The notes under the pieces were generated by a model. That model was not told the DNA's origin. It made no database searches and saw only the letters and a program-made list of their open reading frames with translations. 64,000 bases of DNA from Burhinus oedicnemus. Taxonomy: Eukaryota; Chordata; Aves; Charadriiformes; Burhinidae. The position numbers and the translations under genes are program-made. The DNA is taken from assembly GCA_008921705.1 (NCBI GenBank), contig VFFE01006710.1:525988-589987 (forward strand), read 5' to 3'. Of the stretch, positions 63,680 through 64,000 are shown piece by piece (positions within the stretch are counted from its first letter, which is position 1; every line of letters begins with the position of its first letter).

Positions 63680-64000
63680 TCAAGAGCTTTCTGGAAAAAA
63701 AGCGGGGACGACGCAGGTCTTCTCGCGGGGGGTGACCCCGAGCCTTGTTTACCCCCTTCTCCTTTCCGGGCCAAAAAATCACCGCTGCTCTTTGGTTCTC
63801 CTTCAAGCATGGAGGACCTTGACGCTTCCACCCGGGGGCCGGTGCTGCCCCGCGGCCGCAGCGGCGCAAAGTACACGGGGTGGTGCCGCAGGCTGGCGGC
63901 GGTGCCGGTGCTCGCCCCGGCGCTGCTCCCCTCTCCCTCACGGCCGCCCGCAGCCCTCGAGCTCCGGCCGCCGCCTCCTCGCGGCCCGCTCCGGAGGGCG
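63680..64000. promoter_or_regulatory. Edge of a CpG island, likely promoter
   Basis: An abrupt shift to high GC with dense CpG (gcggccgc at 63852-63859 and many others) against an AT-rich background. Bird CpG islands mark promoters; direction cannot be fixed. An ATG at 63809 with a good context (A at -3, G at +4) is open to the window end, and a CAG|GTAAGA donor occurs at 63646-63654. Confidence 0.7.

Noticed and set aside
39961..64000. Looked for RD3L, a neighbour of TDRD9 in mammals
   Set aside because: No frame on either strand resembled the RD3 family; it may be outside the window or absent.
1..64000. CRISPR arrays, bacterial operons, tRNA or rRNA genes
   Set aside because: Sequence is spliced vertebrate DNA; no spaced direct repeats of CRISPR type, tRNA box A/B pairs or rRNA text were seen.

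Overview
The window is vertebrate nuclear DNA and almost certainly avian. It is AT-rich and intron-rich. Its repeats are dominated by CR1 LINE fragments, most of them 5'-truncated 3' ends, and it holds two solo LTRs of the TG...CA type common in bird genomes. Gene order and strand were read from the sequence; species cannot be named.

The first 39.9 kb is the 3' two-thirds of one plus-strand gene, TDRD9, the DEAH-box helicase plus Tudor protein of the germline piRNA pathway. I could place 27 coding exons from 3115 to a TAA at 39203-39205. All have GT-AG introns and compatible phases, giving 981 C-terminal residues. They cover the second half of the helicase (motifs V and VI), the HA2/OB-type region, the Tudor domain and the C-terminal tail. 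The first helicase half (Walker A, DEAH box) lies upstream of the window. The 3' UTR carries AATAAA signals near 39.89 kb. Within introns are an antisense 1.1-kb solo LTR (5443-6553, perfect 5-bp target duplication) and minus-strand CR1 copies at 9.6-10.2, 13.9, 16.5-17.7 and 21.1-22.0 kb.

From 40 kb to 63.6 kb I see no securely recognisable gene. The stretch is repeat-rich: CR1 fragments at 43.3, 46.1, 49.6-50.6, 54.4-56.1 and 59.4-61.0 kb, a solo LTR at 61690-62266 (5-bp target duplication), and two unusual inverted duplications. One is a 407-bp pair 11.8 kb apart (43485-43891 and 55652-56058) whose shared sequence runs past the CR1 end into unique flank. The other is a 297-bp pair (56066-56362 and 57399-57695) forming a 1.63-kb fold-back unit that begins 7 bp after the first pair ends. 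A CTCF-like motif sits about 750 bp past the TDRD9 poly(A) signal.

The last 350 bp turns abruptly GC- and CpG-rich, the edge of a CpG-island promoter for a gene mostly beyond the window. Two overlapping minus-strand open frames at 62650-63599 are unrecognised and are listed with low confidence. No RNA genes or CRISPR arrays were seen. The most unusual signals are the nested inverted duplications and a duplicated in-frame splice donor at the penultimate coding exon of TDRD9.
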